A stretch of DNA of 64,000 nt from Parus major. Its lineage: Eukaryota; Chordata; Aves; Passeriformes; Paridae. The notes below the pieces were generated by a model, which worked only from the letters and a program-made list of their open reading frames with translations, did no database searches and was not told the origin of the DNA. The translations under genes were made by a program, and so were the position numbers. How positions within the stretch are numbered: the first letter of the stretch is position 1; each line of letters opens with the position of its first letter. The stretch is from assembly GCF_001522545.3 (NCBI RefSeq), contig NC_031773.1:19168302-19232301 (forward strand), given 5' to 3'. Positions 27,395 through 41,679 of the stretch are shown here, in pieces.

Positions 27395-30300
27395 GGTAGG
27401 GGTTTTTTTTGTCTCTCAGAGCTAGATTTTCATAAAGCAGGGATTTGAAAAACTCATCTCCTTCAAGGGCCTTGCACCCAAAAGAAATAGTGGATATTGA
27501 AGATTCTAAAAGGTTATCTCAGGTTTTCTTCTGTGAAAGAAGGCAGGAGATGCATTTCCTCCTTAGCTGATATATGGGGTTTGCTTCTGCTGCTGGACTT
27601 TTTTATTCTTACATCTGCTGATACAAGAAATAGGAAGTAGACTCTCATGGAGCATCCTGTGTGCTCTGCTCTAGTGGCCCATAATCCACAAAAATTTCTA
27701 CCTGTTCCAGTGTGCAGATGTGGGCATACAGAACACCATGAATACTAGCTTGCTGTGTTCTCAAGACCCATTAGGTATTTTGTTTGCAAGCAAGCATTTA
27801 GTTAAGTGTGGACACAGGTTTTAAAACTTTCTGGAAGAAGAAATCTGGAGGCTCTGCCTGCTCAGCCCCAGGCAGAGAAGAACATACCCCTATGGAAGTA
27901 GCACGCCAAAAGAGAGCAGGGTCTGCTGTGCTAAAGCCACAGGTGACAGCTGCCAGTGTCAGGGATAAAGAAACACATATAAATCTTTGTCAGCTTGGTT
28001 CCTTGCCTCATCCTCAACTCTACCCTTAGAGCACAAATGCTGCCAACATATTGCAGTAAATTTAAAGCAAAAGGTATTTCTCCCCCAAGCATGATTAAGA
28101 AAAATATCTGGGCAACTTGACCGGAGCTTTTTTACCACAGAAATAAATATTTGCTGAGAGAATGCATTGAATCAAGGGATGGTATTGATCTTAGTATAAC
28201 ATGCTCAACTGTTACATATCAGGCTTTTAAAAATAAATAAGTAAAAAGAAATTTGAAATTGTCCTTATAAAAATGAGAACGAATTACCACAGACTGTTTG
28301 AAAAACGAGCTAGGAGAATGTGACAAAACATAGGGAATAACACTAAACAGTGAGTGTCAAGCCAATGGAGAGGAATTTGACTGTGAGAAACAGTTGCTGA
28401 GCAAGTAAATAAAATTATAGATGATTAGAGATGGAGCGAGAAAGAAAATAAATATACACAAAGACAGCATGAATAGCTGCATGCCAGCATGCAGTCAAAA
28501 TAATATGAATTGATCACACACATTTCAGACAAGCCATTCCTCAAATGTCAGAAAAAAATAGCACTCTAATGAACATAAAACACATATAGCCCACTTACTG
28601 CACTCAAACTGTAAAGATATGGGTCTAAACAATGTCTAAAAACACAAAGATGATAGATTCTACACTTCCTTAGGCAATCTACATCAGTATCTGGGATCTT
28701 CCTGTTAAAAAATCCTCTCTGTGGTCTAGCTCAAATCTTCTTTGCAACAGCTTTCTACATTTCATGATTTATTTTTATGACCTAGTAACCAATTTTTCTT
28801 CCTTCTTTGACTCTACTTAATACATATCGAAAATCTTCAGTATACATTAAAGATCTACAGTGCTTTTCACGTTTCTTATAAGTCATATTCCTTGAACTAT
28901 TTTTATGCTTATAGATTTTTTTTTTTCTGGATAATTTTGCTTGAAACAAAATGCCAAAACCTGGCCAGTTTTCCAGCTAGTGATTTACCAGAGATGAACT
29001 GAAGAGAAATATTCTGTCAAATCCATGTCTTTACTTCACCATTTGATACTTTCCATTTTCTCTCTGACATTTCTGACACTTTCTCTGCTTGGCATATACT
29101 GTATCTGCAAGAACCTTTTCTTCTGTGTAGAATGTCACAAGCATTTCATAAGAACCTGTGGCCTTTTGTGCTTGTCTGAAAGGCAGTGCAACCCAGAACC
29201 ACATTCAAAGCTGAAGCCAGAATGCAAAACTGCCAAGAAAAGCATAACATTGATCCTACCTGTTATGTCTTCTCAGTCAAAGAGCTTCCTGCACTGAAGG
29301 CCATAATATTTTAGAGCTACAAATGGACATTTCTACATCCATTTATCCATCAATCCATCACTTCTGGAACTCATTTGATCTTTTAATTTCCAAAGTATTT
29401 TGTGACAATGAGACCCACAATTTACCTGTAATTATTAAGATTTTGTAATGTTTACATTGCTCCCTGATAATTTCCTTAAGGCCTTGATAGTTTTTGTGAG
29501 CTTAAAAAAAATTAATAAACACTCCGTATTCATCTTATTCAAACCATTTGCAAATTTATAGCTCTATATCACCTCCCTATCTTCTCCAAGCATGGAAAGT
29601 CTTTTTCTTGCCCCATTACAGAAGCTGCTGCTCTTCTCAGTGACTGTCCCTCTTTTGTAGGATTTTAAAAAAATTCTCTAACAGCTCTCTTCAAAACACC
29701 TTATTAGGTATGAAGTGTTCAAAAGGAGGACCAGGATGAGTTGACAGTGATAAATGGGATTTTCTGTTTTGTTCTCCCTGTACCTAGTAATTTCTAACAT
29801 TCTCTTCATTGTTTTTTCCCCACCTCCAGTGGTTTCAGATCTCTGTCTGAAAGACAATAGATGCCACACTTTGAGACAGCTGTTATATATTTATAATTAT
29901 GGTATTTTTACCTCATGTGCATGTTATTATACTTGTCACAATTTTATTTGGTTGTTTTTACTGAACAGACGTCCAGTATTTTGAGATCTCTGTGGATTTC
30001 TTTGCAGTCAGTTTTATGTTTGTCTAGCATGCATAATATATCACCTGAAAATTTTGTTCTTTCACAATTCCCTCCTTTTCCATATGGTTATGACTATTTT
30101 ACACATAAAATATTCTACCTCAGATTCTTTGGGGGATCTCCTTTCATAGTTTCTTCTCATTTTAAAATCTAATTAATTAACCTTATTATTATTATTTTTA
30201 TATCTTATTTATAACACTGTAAGTTATTTTGGCACCTTGGATAAGGATATCTATGAAAAAAATATTAAACAGATGACAGGTATTTTATTTCCTTCAGAGA

Positions 30301-31589
30301 TCTCTAACAGATGGTAAAGCATGACTCCCAAACAGAAGTTCTGCTGGTTGTCTGTCAGTACATTGCATTTATCTATGCATTTACTTGTATAATATTTAAT
30401 TAAATAGAAAGAAAACTGATTTATGAATCAGCAGTATCTAGAATTTTTCTTGGAGCCTGTTATAAGCTCGGTATAACATTTTTTAATTGTCCAGACCATT
30501 GGTCCTAAGAGGCTGATTTAAACCACAGGTTATATATTTCAATACTACTGCTCAGTAACCTCATGTTTGAGTTTCTTTACAACTCTGGGTTGATAACCAT
30601 CCCATCCTTGTTACTTAGGATGGTTAATTTAAGTGGTTTGTTTTAAACAATTTTTTGTTAATATTTGAATTGAGATAGTTCCTCAAATTAATCACTCATA
30701 AAGAGTGGTACTGAGAATTGATGTGATCTTCTCTTCAGTGAAAACTGATGCAAAGAATTAGTTTAGCTTTTTCTGATATTATTTATGTTTGTGTTGAGTA
30801 TTGCTTGTGATCACAGGTCTGTTGCACTAATGGTCTGGTCAGCTGCTTCTTTCCAATGTGGTTAAGATGTCTGTGAACATTTATCTAGGGCTTCATAATA
30901 GTATTTTTGGACTTTTCTGTGATTATACCTTTAGCATTATAGAGATTCTTCATCTTGTTTTTTTCCCCCTCTTTTGGACATGAATACATTTTTTTAGAAG
31001 TTATTCTGTATTCTAGCATCTTTCTTTGTGGTTGAATCACAGCAATGTTATTTTGGTTTTAAATGCTTTTAATGCTCTTGATGTCACCCAAGTAGAGGGT
31101 ATTTATTGACATTTGGCATATTGCATGATATTTTTGTCTCCAATCCAATGTAAATTTTTTTAAACTTATTCTTTCAATTTTTTTTCCTCTAAAAATTAGA
31201 ATGTTACTGTTGAAGAAGTCTTGTCTCATTTTCCCTATAGCCTTTAAAATCTCAAGATGGGCTATTCACTCCTGAATGCTGGAAATCTTAACAGCATGAA
31301 AGCAGAAAATTGAAGACTGTCATTATTATAATTTTTGACCTCACTAATTTCTTCATCAGTTTGTGGTAATTGTTACCATTCTGGTAACATGATAGACTGT
31401 GGCACTAATACTGTACTTCTCTTTGGGAATGTAATTCACAGAGGTTCATATATACACATACTCTGTAGCATCCTTATCTAATTCCTCAGCATTATTTTTT
31501 AATTACTAATGCTGCCCTACGCCCAACACGGTATCCATTCTTGACTGAGAGCAGAATTTCATATTTCCAAACTTGAAATATGCCTTGTG

Positions 31590-31889
31590 TCAAGAGGATA
31601 GAGCCAGGTTCTTCTCAATGGTGCCAAGCAATAAAACAGGCAAAAGGCAAAACCTGATGCACAGTAAGTTCCACCAGAACATGAGGAACAACTTATCTAC
31701 TGCGTGGGTGATTAACAACTGGAACAGGTTGCCCACAGAGGTTGTGGAGTCTCCCTCACTGGATATATTCAAGAACTGTCTGGACACAATCCTGTGCCAT
31801 TCTAGAATGAGCTGCTTGACCAGGGAGGTTGGACCAGACGAACCACTGTATTCCATGCCAACATGACCCATTCTGTTATTCTGTGGTTC
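31590..31889 (+). mobile_element. CR1 LINE fragment, 3' end
   Basis: AAGTTCCACCAGAACATGAG, then AACTGGAACAGGTTGCCCAC, GGTTGTGGAGTCTCC, GGAGGTTGGACCAGACGA and a terminal CATTCTGTTATTCTGTGG follow the CR1 3' end in order. The tail is of the ATTCTGTG type, so it belongs to a different CR1 subfamily from the 11.8-kb copy. The 97-codon open frame within it is incidental. Confidence 0.93.
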
Positions 31890-34800
31890 CTTTTGTGGAC
31901 TGCTCTTTGAATTAATCAAAATAATTTTCAGTTCTCATGCTGGCCTTCTGCAAGCTTGCAGATCCTTCAACTTGAAATCATCTATAAATTAAACAAACAT
32001 ACCCAGTTATGAATAAACATATTTAATGGTATTCAACCAAGACAGAGTCTTAAAATGCTTTTCTAGTTTGATAGCAAACTATTCATAAATTCTCTTTGCA
32101 CATGGTTTTCTAATCACCTTAGCTTGCTTGTGAATGAAAATGCTGCATAAGAAAACTTGAAAAGCCTTCCTGAAATCCTGCTGGATTCCACTTCTCTGTT
32201 TCTTGAGGCCTATTACTCATTAATAAGGAAATTAGGTGACCTGTTATGACTACTACTTGTCAGGTATAAGTACCGTTTACATATCCCCATTATCCTCTAA
32301 ATGCATAATAATAGTGTCTTTCACTACTGGCTTCATTATCTGGGGGGAACCAAAGGTAAACTGTCAGGTTTGTTAAATTCTCCTCTTACCTTTTTCCTCT
32401 CCTTAAAAATATAAATAGTGAGTTCACCCTATCCAAATGCTTATATCTTATAAAACAGAATGTGTTAACACCAATAATGAATTAACAGAATCCAACTATT
32501 AGTTTGCTGTGCAATGGCCCAGGGCTACCACAATCCTCTATGGGCTGTAGCTAATTCCTTTGCACATAATGCACTGAACTCACTAGCTCTCTAGGATGAA
32601 GTCTGTGCTACATAGTCTATGCGACAGTAAAAACTGTAAGACAAAAAAAGTTTACCAGACTAGTGATAAGACCAAATTCACATGGTTTTCAGAACCATTC
32701 TATACTGCTTAATACTATGTGATTACTAACTCTGCAGTAGTTTAAGGAGATATGTTATAAGCATAGTAAATGACATAATTCACCTGAGAGGCAGCTGGAA
32801 TGGTGCTTGGACAATATTTGAGTAGCCAATTAAATATCACATACTAAGTTAGCTTGAAGGAAATAACAGAAAAGCTTGCCAAGCTGATGAATGAAAAATG
32901 ATAATCTGCTCACCAACTTTTTCTCTAACACATTAAAAAATACAATTAGTAGAAGTTGTGGGATAAGAAGTTTTAACAAGAGCCATGATTGACAAAATAT
33001 CTTGTGCCAAAATATCCTCTGCCAACCTCAGTCCAGTTCAGTTTCATTAGCAAAAAATTCATTCACTCAAGTACTGTCAAAATGTGGAAGAGAAACCCAG
33101 TAGGTCAGCATCAGAGCAGATCAGTCCTGCTCATTACAGGGATTGATTCTCTGTTTGAGGTTTGATTCCTTGGGACTATTTGTCATGCCATCCATATTCA
33201 GCTTGAATGGAGGTTGCTGAAATATATTGACACAGATATAACTGCTCTCTTTTGTTGCTGAATAGTATTTATTAGAATATACTGAATAATATACTGAATA
33301 CTATTTATGTAATAACCTATTAATTTTCTGATTCCTGATCTTTTAGTGCATATCTTTCTTACACATTTGTGGATTTTGAACACTGAAATAGGAGCAGTCT
33401 TGTGTCACAATCTTGTCTGTCACATTTGCTGCACATTTTCTTTTACCCAGAATCGTGTTGTGCTTTGTATCTCCAAATTTGTACCATTAATTAATTGTAT
33501 TGTGCATTGGACTTCCCATTTGTACCTTTAGGTTATTGTCACTGACTTTATTTTGATGAATGTGTCCTTTATTTTGGACTTACACTCCAAATTAGGCATG
33601 TCATGTTCTGCCATCGAAGAAACAAATCTAATTTGCAGTGCAAAAGTAAACTGCATTTAGCTTTAATGTAGTGGAAATCAACAGGTTGTCTATCTCTTTT
33701 TGCTTTTCTACAGGTTTTGCCTCCCTTCCTAAGGAAGCAAAATTTACTCTGTTGCACATTCTGTCAGTGTAAATCTTGCAATAAGCTTTGGAACCTTCTT
33801 GAAAATTTCAACTGATTTTGACAGTGCTCAAGGTCTCAGTGTTACAATATTCCCACAATCTGAGTAGAACCAGGGAGAGTGTAGAAACCCAATCAGTCTC
33901 CCACTGAGGGCAGAGCTGTACCACAATTCATTTATATGGATATTTTCTGTCTTAGACAACGTAGACTAGCTCATTAGGTGCCTATCACCAGTTTTCTTTA
34001 GGCCATGAACCTTTCATTTTTCTTTTATTTCACTCAGTGATTCATCATCTGTAGTCCTTCTTTATATGAAAGAGTAATTTTCTATTGATTGGGTTAATTG
34101 TACATTGCATTTCTACAAATACTTGTTCTTGGTACTTTTGACAGTATTATTTCTGGAATGCAGCTTCTTTTGTTTGTTTGGTTTTGGTTTTTGTTTTCAT
34201 GGCATATCCTCAGACAACTTGAAATATCTTCATATGTTCCTCAATGTTGAGTATATTGCAAATTTGCTTCTGGAATCATAATATATCAAAATTTGAAAGG
34301 TTCCTATTGCCCTGCAATGTACGACTTGATTTACATATAGACACATATATAAAAGAGCTTACAAAAATAGTGGCATCCTTTTGAATAGAAATGTTGTTAT
34401 TTCTGGATTTTCTATGCACTTTTGCTCTGATTACACTCAGGACTCGGATGTTTATGTTTACGCTTCCTTGCTTTTACTACAAAACCAAAGAAAATGGTCA
34501 GCAAACAGGAGATAACCTCATTGCAAGTCACAGAACCCCAGGAAACCTGGCTTAATGAATTCTACTGCTTGTTCTTTCCTTCTTCCTCCCCTTTCCTGAT
34601 ATACTTCTTCCTGTCAGTCTTGTCTGCATTAATTTTAAGCTACTGCACCTTACTGCATCCTTTCATTCTGAATCTTTCCTGTGCCTTCTTTCTCCCCTCT
34701 TCTCATGAATCTGTCATTCTCCCTTTTCTTGTCTAGGCCTCCCTCCAGACATATTTCTCTCACTCACCTCTCTCACTCTACAGCTTCCCATCCCTCCCCA

Positions 34801-37122
34801 CGCTATATCCACACAACTGTGTGCAGACATACACCACATATGTACACATAGAGAAACAGAAGTGCATGTCACATTTCTGCAGGACTTTCTCCTCACCAAC
34901 ATATTTTGAGATAAGTTTAGAAACATGGTCCTTTTTATTTTCCTCTGAAAGACTTAAAAATTCTTACATCTTCTCTTTACGCCTCTCTCTTCTCTCTTCA
35001 ACAGTCTAGATTCTTTGCCTCCACCTACATAAGAAACAGCAGCAGGCAACACTTTATTTTAAACTTCACTAGATTCATAATTAGGAATAGGTTTTAAATA
35101 CATTAATTGGTAGAGAACATGATCATCTTGTGAATCAGCACGCTAGACCAGGTCTGCATTTGGCCCCAATTTGCTTATCCAGATGCATTATCCTCCATTT
35201 CCTAGTGCACATCACAAAGCCTTAGAATATATATGCCTCAATTAAACGATTTCTGAAAGCATGAAGCTCATTTTGTGGCATATCTGTATGTGTTTTGTAT
35301 TAATCAGATTAATCAGGGATGAGAACATGAATTAAATTAACTTTATGTTCACTCTACAGGAAGAGTGTACAGGAAAAAATCACTGGACTGGAAGAAAACT
35401 GAATGCGGTAAGAAGATGCAAATTCATTATATAATACTGTAAACAAATCTTTCATTTTTCCTAATATATTTTACTAGATTATTTCTTTTGTTAAGTAAAA
35501 TATCTGTCCTGTGAGAAGCATATTTGGTTTTGTTTTTTTACCCAGCCAGGCACATAAGCAAAAAGGCGAGAATATTTAACACAGAATGATGCCTTTCTTA
35601 AGAAAAGGTATGCAAGACAAATTATTTTAAAGTGGCAAGTCTTGCAGTACTCGTTAGTGATCTATGAGGAGGAAAGAATACTTGAACTTCATGGCTAGTT
35701 GAAGCTGAGTTCCCAACAGCACGTGTCCAAATCCCACTTAACAGACCCAAACTATATTAATTCAATTAGACCTTTTCTTCCTTTGTAGGACAGGGTTACT
35801 GACTGCACTGATCTGATGATGCAGAATGTCTTCTTGGGACATTACAATGGTCACTTCTTGTCACCTCAGTTGTTTCCAGACGCACAGACTTTTCTCAAAA
35901 AGAGGATTTGCTCCGTATGCTCTCTAACTCTCCTGCCAGAACCTACTGTCAGAAGGTGCAGCACTGAAATGGGTAGGCTGGATTCCAGCCCCCAAGCAGC
36001 CTTGCTGATGACTGAACCACCAGCTCATACTTTCCACAGAACTGCTGTAATCAAAAGCTAAATGCTTTTAGGCCAGAAAATTTTTCCTGCCTCTGTGTGA
36101 AGCTGTGTCACTGTGCAACCAGGAATCAAAGCTGAAGGGTGTAAAGGGAAAACAACAGAATAGGTTGAATCCATGATCAAATGATGACAAGGACCTCCAG
36201 GGGAGAGATGCAATGCAAATTGTTCCCCTTGCTAAACTTTATAGTCATGCACCAGAAAGCCCAGAAGGGAATTATACCTCATGAGAAGTCTAATTAATTA
36301 TGAGTTTTAATAACTTTATAAACAAATGAATTATGGGTAAGACAATGCACATAGCAGGTTTTTTTTTTATCCCAAAAGGGTAATGAAGCTTTATGTTAAT
36401 TGGGGAACAGAGCATGAAGATGCAGCTCCTTGTTAGATTGGAATACACATTGACTAAGATTCAGAATTATTCTAGCCCAGGGATTTTCTGTAAGATACTG
36501 TCAAGGCTAAGGTATAAGAATAATGTAAACATTGCAATTATGCAAATGTGGATTTGATGCAAATATAACTGAATTTAAGATTTCACCACAAACATGCGGC
36601 ATGTAAGAATGTACAGTTTAAATTCTGTAAACAAGTTGCATTGGATTATAAAATTGTATCATTATAACCAGCTCACATAATTTCATTTGTAGTACATAGA
36701 AAACTTTTAATGTACTTTTTTGATGTCACTGATACAGGAAAAAAACAACATAGAATTGTCTGAGTGATCTCACCTTTATCTGAAAGTTAATGTATCTGTG
36801 TTCTAAAGACTAGTTTATTCATTTCCCGTTAATGCATCTTAGCATAGAAATAAACAATACTGGGTATTCAATATGGTTTTTCCCCTTCCTCAAGTTAAGC
36901 TCACTCTCAATAGAATCAGGCAGTCTTTTTAAATTTATCTACAGTCCCCCAGCTCTTGAATTCCTTGTGTGAATTGAATTTAACTGTGCCTTGTACTTAA
37001 AAGAGGTCTCTAACTTGTAATTAAGGATTTTGAAATCAAGGCATTCTACTTCCTTGGCAAGTGTTCTATCCATTTGGCCATCATGATCAGGGACACTAAC
37101 AAAGGAGTCTTAATGTGCCCAA
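31890..37122. other. Intergenic sequence with a pyrimidine-rich tract, no gene seen
   Basis: No gene or transposable element was recognised. About 34560-34800 is strongly C/T-rich on the + strand (runs such as TTCCTTCTTCCTCCCCTTTCC), which stands out from its surroundings. Short open frames crossing it are biased by that composition. Confidence 0.65.
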
Positions 37123-37966
37123 ATCACAGAATATGATGAGTTGGAAGGGACCTATCAGGTCAATTGAGCCTAAATCCTGTCTCTTCATAGAACATCCCAA
37201 GAATCACACCATCTCCCTGAGAGCGCTGGCAAATCACTTCTTCAGCTCTGTCAGTCTTGGTGCTGTGACCACTTCCCTAGGGAGCCTGCTCCAGTACCTG
37301 ACCACCCTCTTGGTGAAAATCTTTCCTGATATCCAACCTAAATCTTCTCCAACTCAGCTTCATGCCATTCTCTCAAGTCCTGTTCAGCGCTTACAAGAGT
37401 GAAGAGATCAATGTCTGTTGCTCCACTTCCCCTTGTGAGGTTGTTGAACACCACAGTGAGGACTCCCCTCAGTCTCCTCCAGGCTGAACAGATCAAGAGA
37501 TCTCAGCAGCTCCTCATCTGGCTTCCATCTCAGAACCTTCACTATCTTCGTGGCCCCTCTTTGGATGCTCTCTGATAACTCAGCACCTTTTTCAAAATGT
37601 GGTGCCCAAAGCTGCACACAGCACTCGAGGTGAGGCTGCTCTAGTGCAGAGCAGAGTGGGACAATCCCTTCCCTTGCCCAGCTGGCGATGCTGTGTCTGA
37701 TGCTCCGCAGGACACAGCTGGCCCTACTGGCTGCCAGGGCACTGTTGACTCATCCAACTTGCATCAACCAGGACCCCCAGGTCCCTTTCTTTGGTGGTGC
37801 TCTCCAGCCTCTTGTTCCCCAGCCCATGCACACAACTGGAATTGCCCTGTGTCAGGTGCAGATTCTAGCACTTGTGCTTGTTAAACTTCATACAGTTGGT
37901 GATTGTCTATCTTTCTAGTTTTTTGAGGTCTCTCTGCAGAGTTTCTCTGCCCTTGAAGGAGTCTGA
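37123..37966 (-). mobile_element. CR1 LINE fragment
   Basis: The + strand carries reverse-complement CR1: TCACAGAATATGATGAGTTG near the 3' terminus, AGCCTGCTCCAGTACCTGAC, CCTCCAGGCTGAACAGATC, ATCTTCGTGGCCCCTCTTTG, and GACCCCCAGGTCCCTTTCTT, ending in GAGGTCTCTCTGCAGAG. It is about 840 bp and spans the end of the CR1 reading frame and the 3' region. It is diverged, with several indels, and has no intact coding frame. Confidence 0.92.
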
Positions 37967-39759
37967 ATTTCTCGCAGGATTCTATGTCTAAAACTTGTTT
38001 AATATGGAGTTTCTGAATATACAGTCTTCATGAGATGCTTTCAGCAAGGACATTATATGAATCCACATCAAATCAGTAAATAGACTAAGAGCGATATATT
38101 AAGGAATGCTGGACTATCTGTATTTGCAGTGAAATTCTTTATGACTAAGATTTATGATACTTCTTGATTAGCACATATTATACGTGAGATCCCTCAGGGT
38201 TAATGCAACTTTACCTTCACCTCTGCAAAAATGAACTCTGTTCAATGCAGCATCACAGCATTAATTCACTCCAGCTCACAATTATTTTCTCCTGTGAAAA
38301 ATGACGGTGAAGCCAGGTGCTTCATCCAAAATGCATCCCAAATACAGAAATAAAAATGTTAGTGGTCATAGCATGTGAGGAAACATTTAGTAATCAAATC
38401 TTACAGCTTTTAGATGTACAGACAGATGGCAAGGCATCTCAGCAGGTGTTACTACCAGCCCTTTGGCAAGACAAAACCTCAGTGGATACTAAACCTACTA
38501 TCAGAACTATTTGAGATAACGCCTCAATATCCTCTACCAAAAATGTAACTCCCTTGCTAGAATACTTCATGTATTTTGGAAGCACAATCCCGTAACTAAG
38601 AGAAATTGTCCTGAATTTTGCATATTTCAAAGCCATACTCACAATCAAGAAACAAAAAATAATTTGATCATCAAGTTGCAACAGAAGCCCTAGTTCGAAA
38701 CTTCTCACCAGCTCCTCATAATCTAGAAGACAATGAATAAATAAGGATTCCGCTTCAAACTCTGCAAATTATATTGAAAAAATTAGCCAGAGAATGAAAG
38801 TTAAACTCAAATCCCCACCCCTAATAATATATTTTTTGCCTAGAATTTACATGAAATGGATCAAAAGTATTTTCATCTTTACCTTTGTTATATGCAAATG
38901 CATCCTGTACATTTTACACTGTATCTGGTTTCACTGTGAATTTCCATGTTCCCTGGATACAAGCTAATTATGGATTGTATGAAGAATTATATATTGTTCT
39001 AAAAACCTTTTTCATTTTCATTGAATCATATCTACATAAGACAAAAAGAAAGTTATTATAAATTTCAATTATTGCTCATATTTAACAGAGGAATATTCTA
39101 TTTTTTGAAGTCAGGCAACATCATATACTTGTTCTTTTTTTTACACAATGAAACTCAAATTGGATCTAAGTTCCAGTTTAACCTCTTGGATGCACAACTG
39201 CAGCAGTGTATTGTGAAGTGAGTTTTATCGGAGTCTTTGCTACCCTGATCCAAATTTCTCTTATTCAATGGCCAGCCTCTGGCTGAAAGGACTCCACTCT
39301 GCAAGCACCCTCCTGAAGGCACCTCCTGCTAGTCAGGTGGAACTGCCTGATCTGTGCTGGCAGCATTTATCAGTCCCAGAAATGCTTTGCACGTGACTGG
39401 CTGACTGGCCAAAATTTGGGTGTGGTCGTTTGCCCATGTTACTAATTAGTTACATTGCAAACTACATGAGGAATTAAACAGCAATATACAGATTAGGGTC
39501 TTCCACTCACACATTACAAGGTCAGCTAAATCACCAGGATTTACACATGCATGCAACAATGCCCATTTAAGGGCTTCCTTAAATTTGGAACACAAAAGTG
39601 ATGAAAATGCATTTAAAATAGAGTAAGATTTCAGTTGTCTGGCCATCTTCCAAAAATATGCATTTCCACCTCCCAAAAAATACAGCACTAGAGAACTTAA
39701 CGTTAGTTGGGATTTCTAAAATTGGAGAGGGGGAAGGCAGAAAGGCACATTTTGTATAG
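37967..39759. other. Intergenic sequence, no gene seen
   Basis: This is AT-rich DNA between two CR1 copies, with only short open frames and no recognised repeat or RNA gene. Confidence 0.6.
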
Positions 39760-40353
39760 CCCATGTCATGGTCTTTTATGATGAAATGAGTGGCTGAAAC
39801 CAGGGGGTGTCTGACATACTAGAGGACAGGGTTGCTCTGTGAGGACACTTTGAACAAGCTGGAGAATGTCCTGGCAGGACAAAGCTTTGCACCCAGGGCA
39901 AAAGCCCCCTAACAATGCTAGAGGTTGAGGACTGACTAATGAGATAGTGGCTTTGCAAAAAAAACCCGTGGGTCCCAGTTAAAAAGTGAAACAAGGGTCA
40001 AGACTGCAGCTCTGGGGAAATTAAGACTAACACCTATACTGTGCCACATCAGCATCACAGGGGGTGAAGGCAGATAATTATTATTTACTTGCCATTTGCG
40101 AGGCCACCTCTGCAACATTGTGTCCAGTATGGGTTCCTAGGTATGCAAGGAATACTTAGAAGACAGAAAATATCCAGAAGAAGGTAACCAACGTGGTTCC
40201 AGGGGCATGTGACAGAGGGGGAGGCTAAGGAACTCAGAAGGGAACACTGAGATGACATAATCCCAATGCTTCACTTAATGGGAAGTTATTAAGAAGGAGG
40301 AACTTCTCACTTTTTTGAAAATGAATAGGAAAAGGACAAGAAAGAATGGCCAT

Positions 40354-41679
40354 TGATATTGTCTGGATTCCAGTTGCCCTCCAGAGCTGCTCTATCCCTT
40401 CCCTGCTCAACTGGACAGGGGAGGGAAAATATAATGAAATCTCATGAGTTGAGATAAGGATGGGGAGAGATCTGTCACTGTCACAGGCAAGACAGACCCA
40501 GCTTGGAGAAATCAACACAAGTCAAAATCTAAGTATGATAATGAGAACTAAAACATATTTTAAAAACACATTTTAAAAACACATTTTCCCCACTTTTTTT
40601 CTCCCTCCTTCCAGGGATTAACTTTATTCCTGTATCTTTACCTCCTCCCCAGCAGTGGTGCATGGGGCCAGGTGGTTATCATTATGGTCACTTCATCACA
40701 TTACTTCTGCTGCTGCTTCCTTCTCAGGGAGAGGAATCCTTCCCACAGGCCACAGTTCTCCATGAACTGTTTCAGTGTGGGTCCTTTTTTTACAACAGGA
40801 ACAAACTGTTCCAGCACTTATCCCCCATGGGATTACAAGTACTGCCAGCAAACCTGATCTAGCATGGGCTCTTCTCTCCATGCACCTACAGGTCCTGCCA
40901 GGAACCTGCTCTAGGGTGAGCATCCCACAGGGTCACAGCCTCTTTTGGGCATCCACCTGCTCTGCTGTGGGTCCTCCAGGGGCTGCAGGTGGATCTCTGT
41001 TCCCCTGTGATCCTCCATGGGCTGCAGGGTCACAGCTGCCTCACCATGGGCTGCAAGGGAATCCCAGCTCCAGTACCTGGAGCACCTCCTCTCTCCCCAT
41101 CTCCCTTTACTGATTTTGATATCTGCAGGGCAGCTTCTCTCACATATTCTCACTCCTCTTTCTCTGGCCACAATTACTTCTGTGCACTAACTTTTGTCGC
41201 CCTGAAAACTAAAGCCTTCTGATAATGTTTTCATAGTTTTAGTTACTTTCCCATGAAAGTTCTATAAATGTAAACTGTTTATCACATTCCTTCTACAAAA
41301 TGTCTTTTGATGGATGTTTCGCATGACCAGTGTGCTTGGGAAGGTGGTAACTTAATTATCCAATCCCTGGTCATTGTCGAGAATCTATAAATGCTGAAGT
41401 CAAAGAATAAAGTTTCTTCTTTCCTGTTCAAACACAGAAGCATTCGTGTGAATAATTTCATGTCCTTTAGTGGCCAACTTTTTTTTTTTTTTCCTTAAAC
41501 ATGTTTTCACAGAGGTTTTACTACCATCATTGACTGACTCAGCCTTGGCCAGTGGTGAGCCCATCCTGGAGCTGGCTGGCATTAGCTCTGTGACATAAGG
41601 GAAACTTCCAGAAGCTTCTCAGACAAGCCACTCTTACAGGCCAATCACTACCAAAATCTTACCACGCAAGCACAATATA
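40354..41679 (-). mobile_element. Long ERV LTR inserted in CR1, itself interrupted
   Basis: The element begins TGATATTG and ends CAATATA on the + strand, which are near-perfect terminal inverted repeats. It is flanked by a perfect 6-bp duplication GGCCAT (40348-40353 and 41680-41685) taken from the CR1 target. Internal text such as CTGGACAGGGGAGGGAAAAT, AGTTGAGATAAGGATGGGGA and repeated CATGGGCTGCAGG-like units is the reverse complement of the long LTR family seen at 12955-13829. Without the inner insertion (41195-41481) it is about 1.04 kb. It is non-coding; the open frames of up to 112 codons inside are incidental. Confidence 0.88.
41195..41476 (+). mobile_element. Young 282-bp solo LTR nested in the older LTR
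   Basis: The element runs from TGTCGCCCTGAAAACTAAAG to CCTTTAGTGGCCA and is flanked by perfect 5-bp repeats ACTTT (41190-41194 and 41477-41481). It carries a compact retroviral promoter layout: CCAAT at 41360, TATAAA at 41386 and AATAAA at 41406. The host LTR resumes directly on both sides. The short length and the close TATA and AATAAA spacing resemble small avian LTRs of the alpha- or beta-retrovirus type, but I cannot assign a family. Confidence 0.85.

Larger units (their letters stand above)
24197..31589. other. Intergenic sequence, no gene seen
   Basis: Apart from copy B of the 23.5-kb duplication and the TA microsatellite at 27311-27394, I recognise nothing here. Open frames are at most about 100 codons and lack similarity. 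The sequence is AT-rich with scattered poly-T. Confidence 0.65.

Noticed and set aside
40662..41222. Cys/Leu/Gly-rich open frames of up to 112 codons
   Set aside because: They are translations of an old LTR with GGGCTGCAGG-like internal repeats and not host genes.
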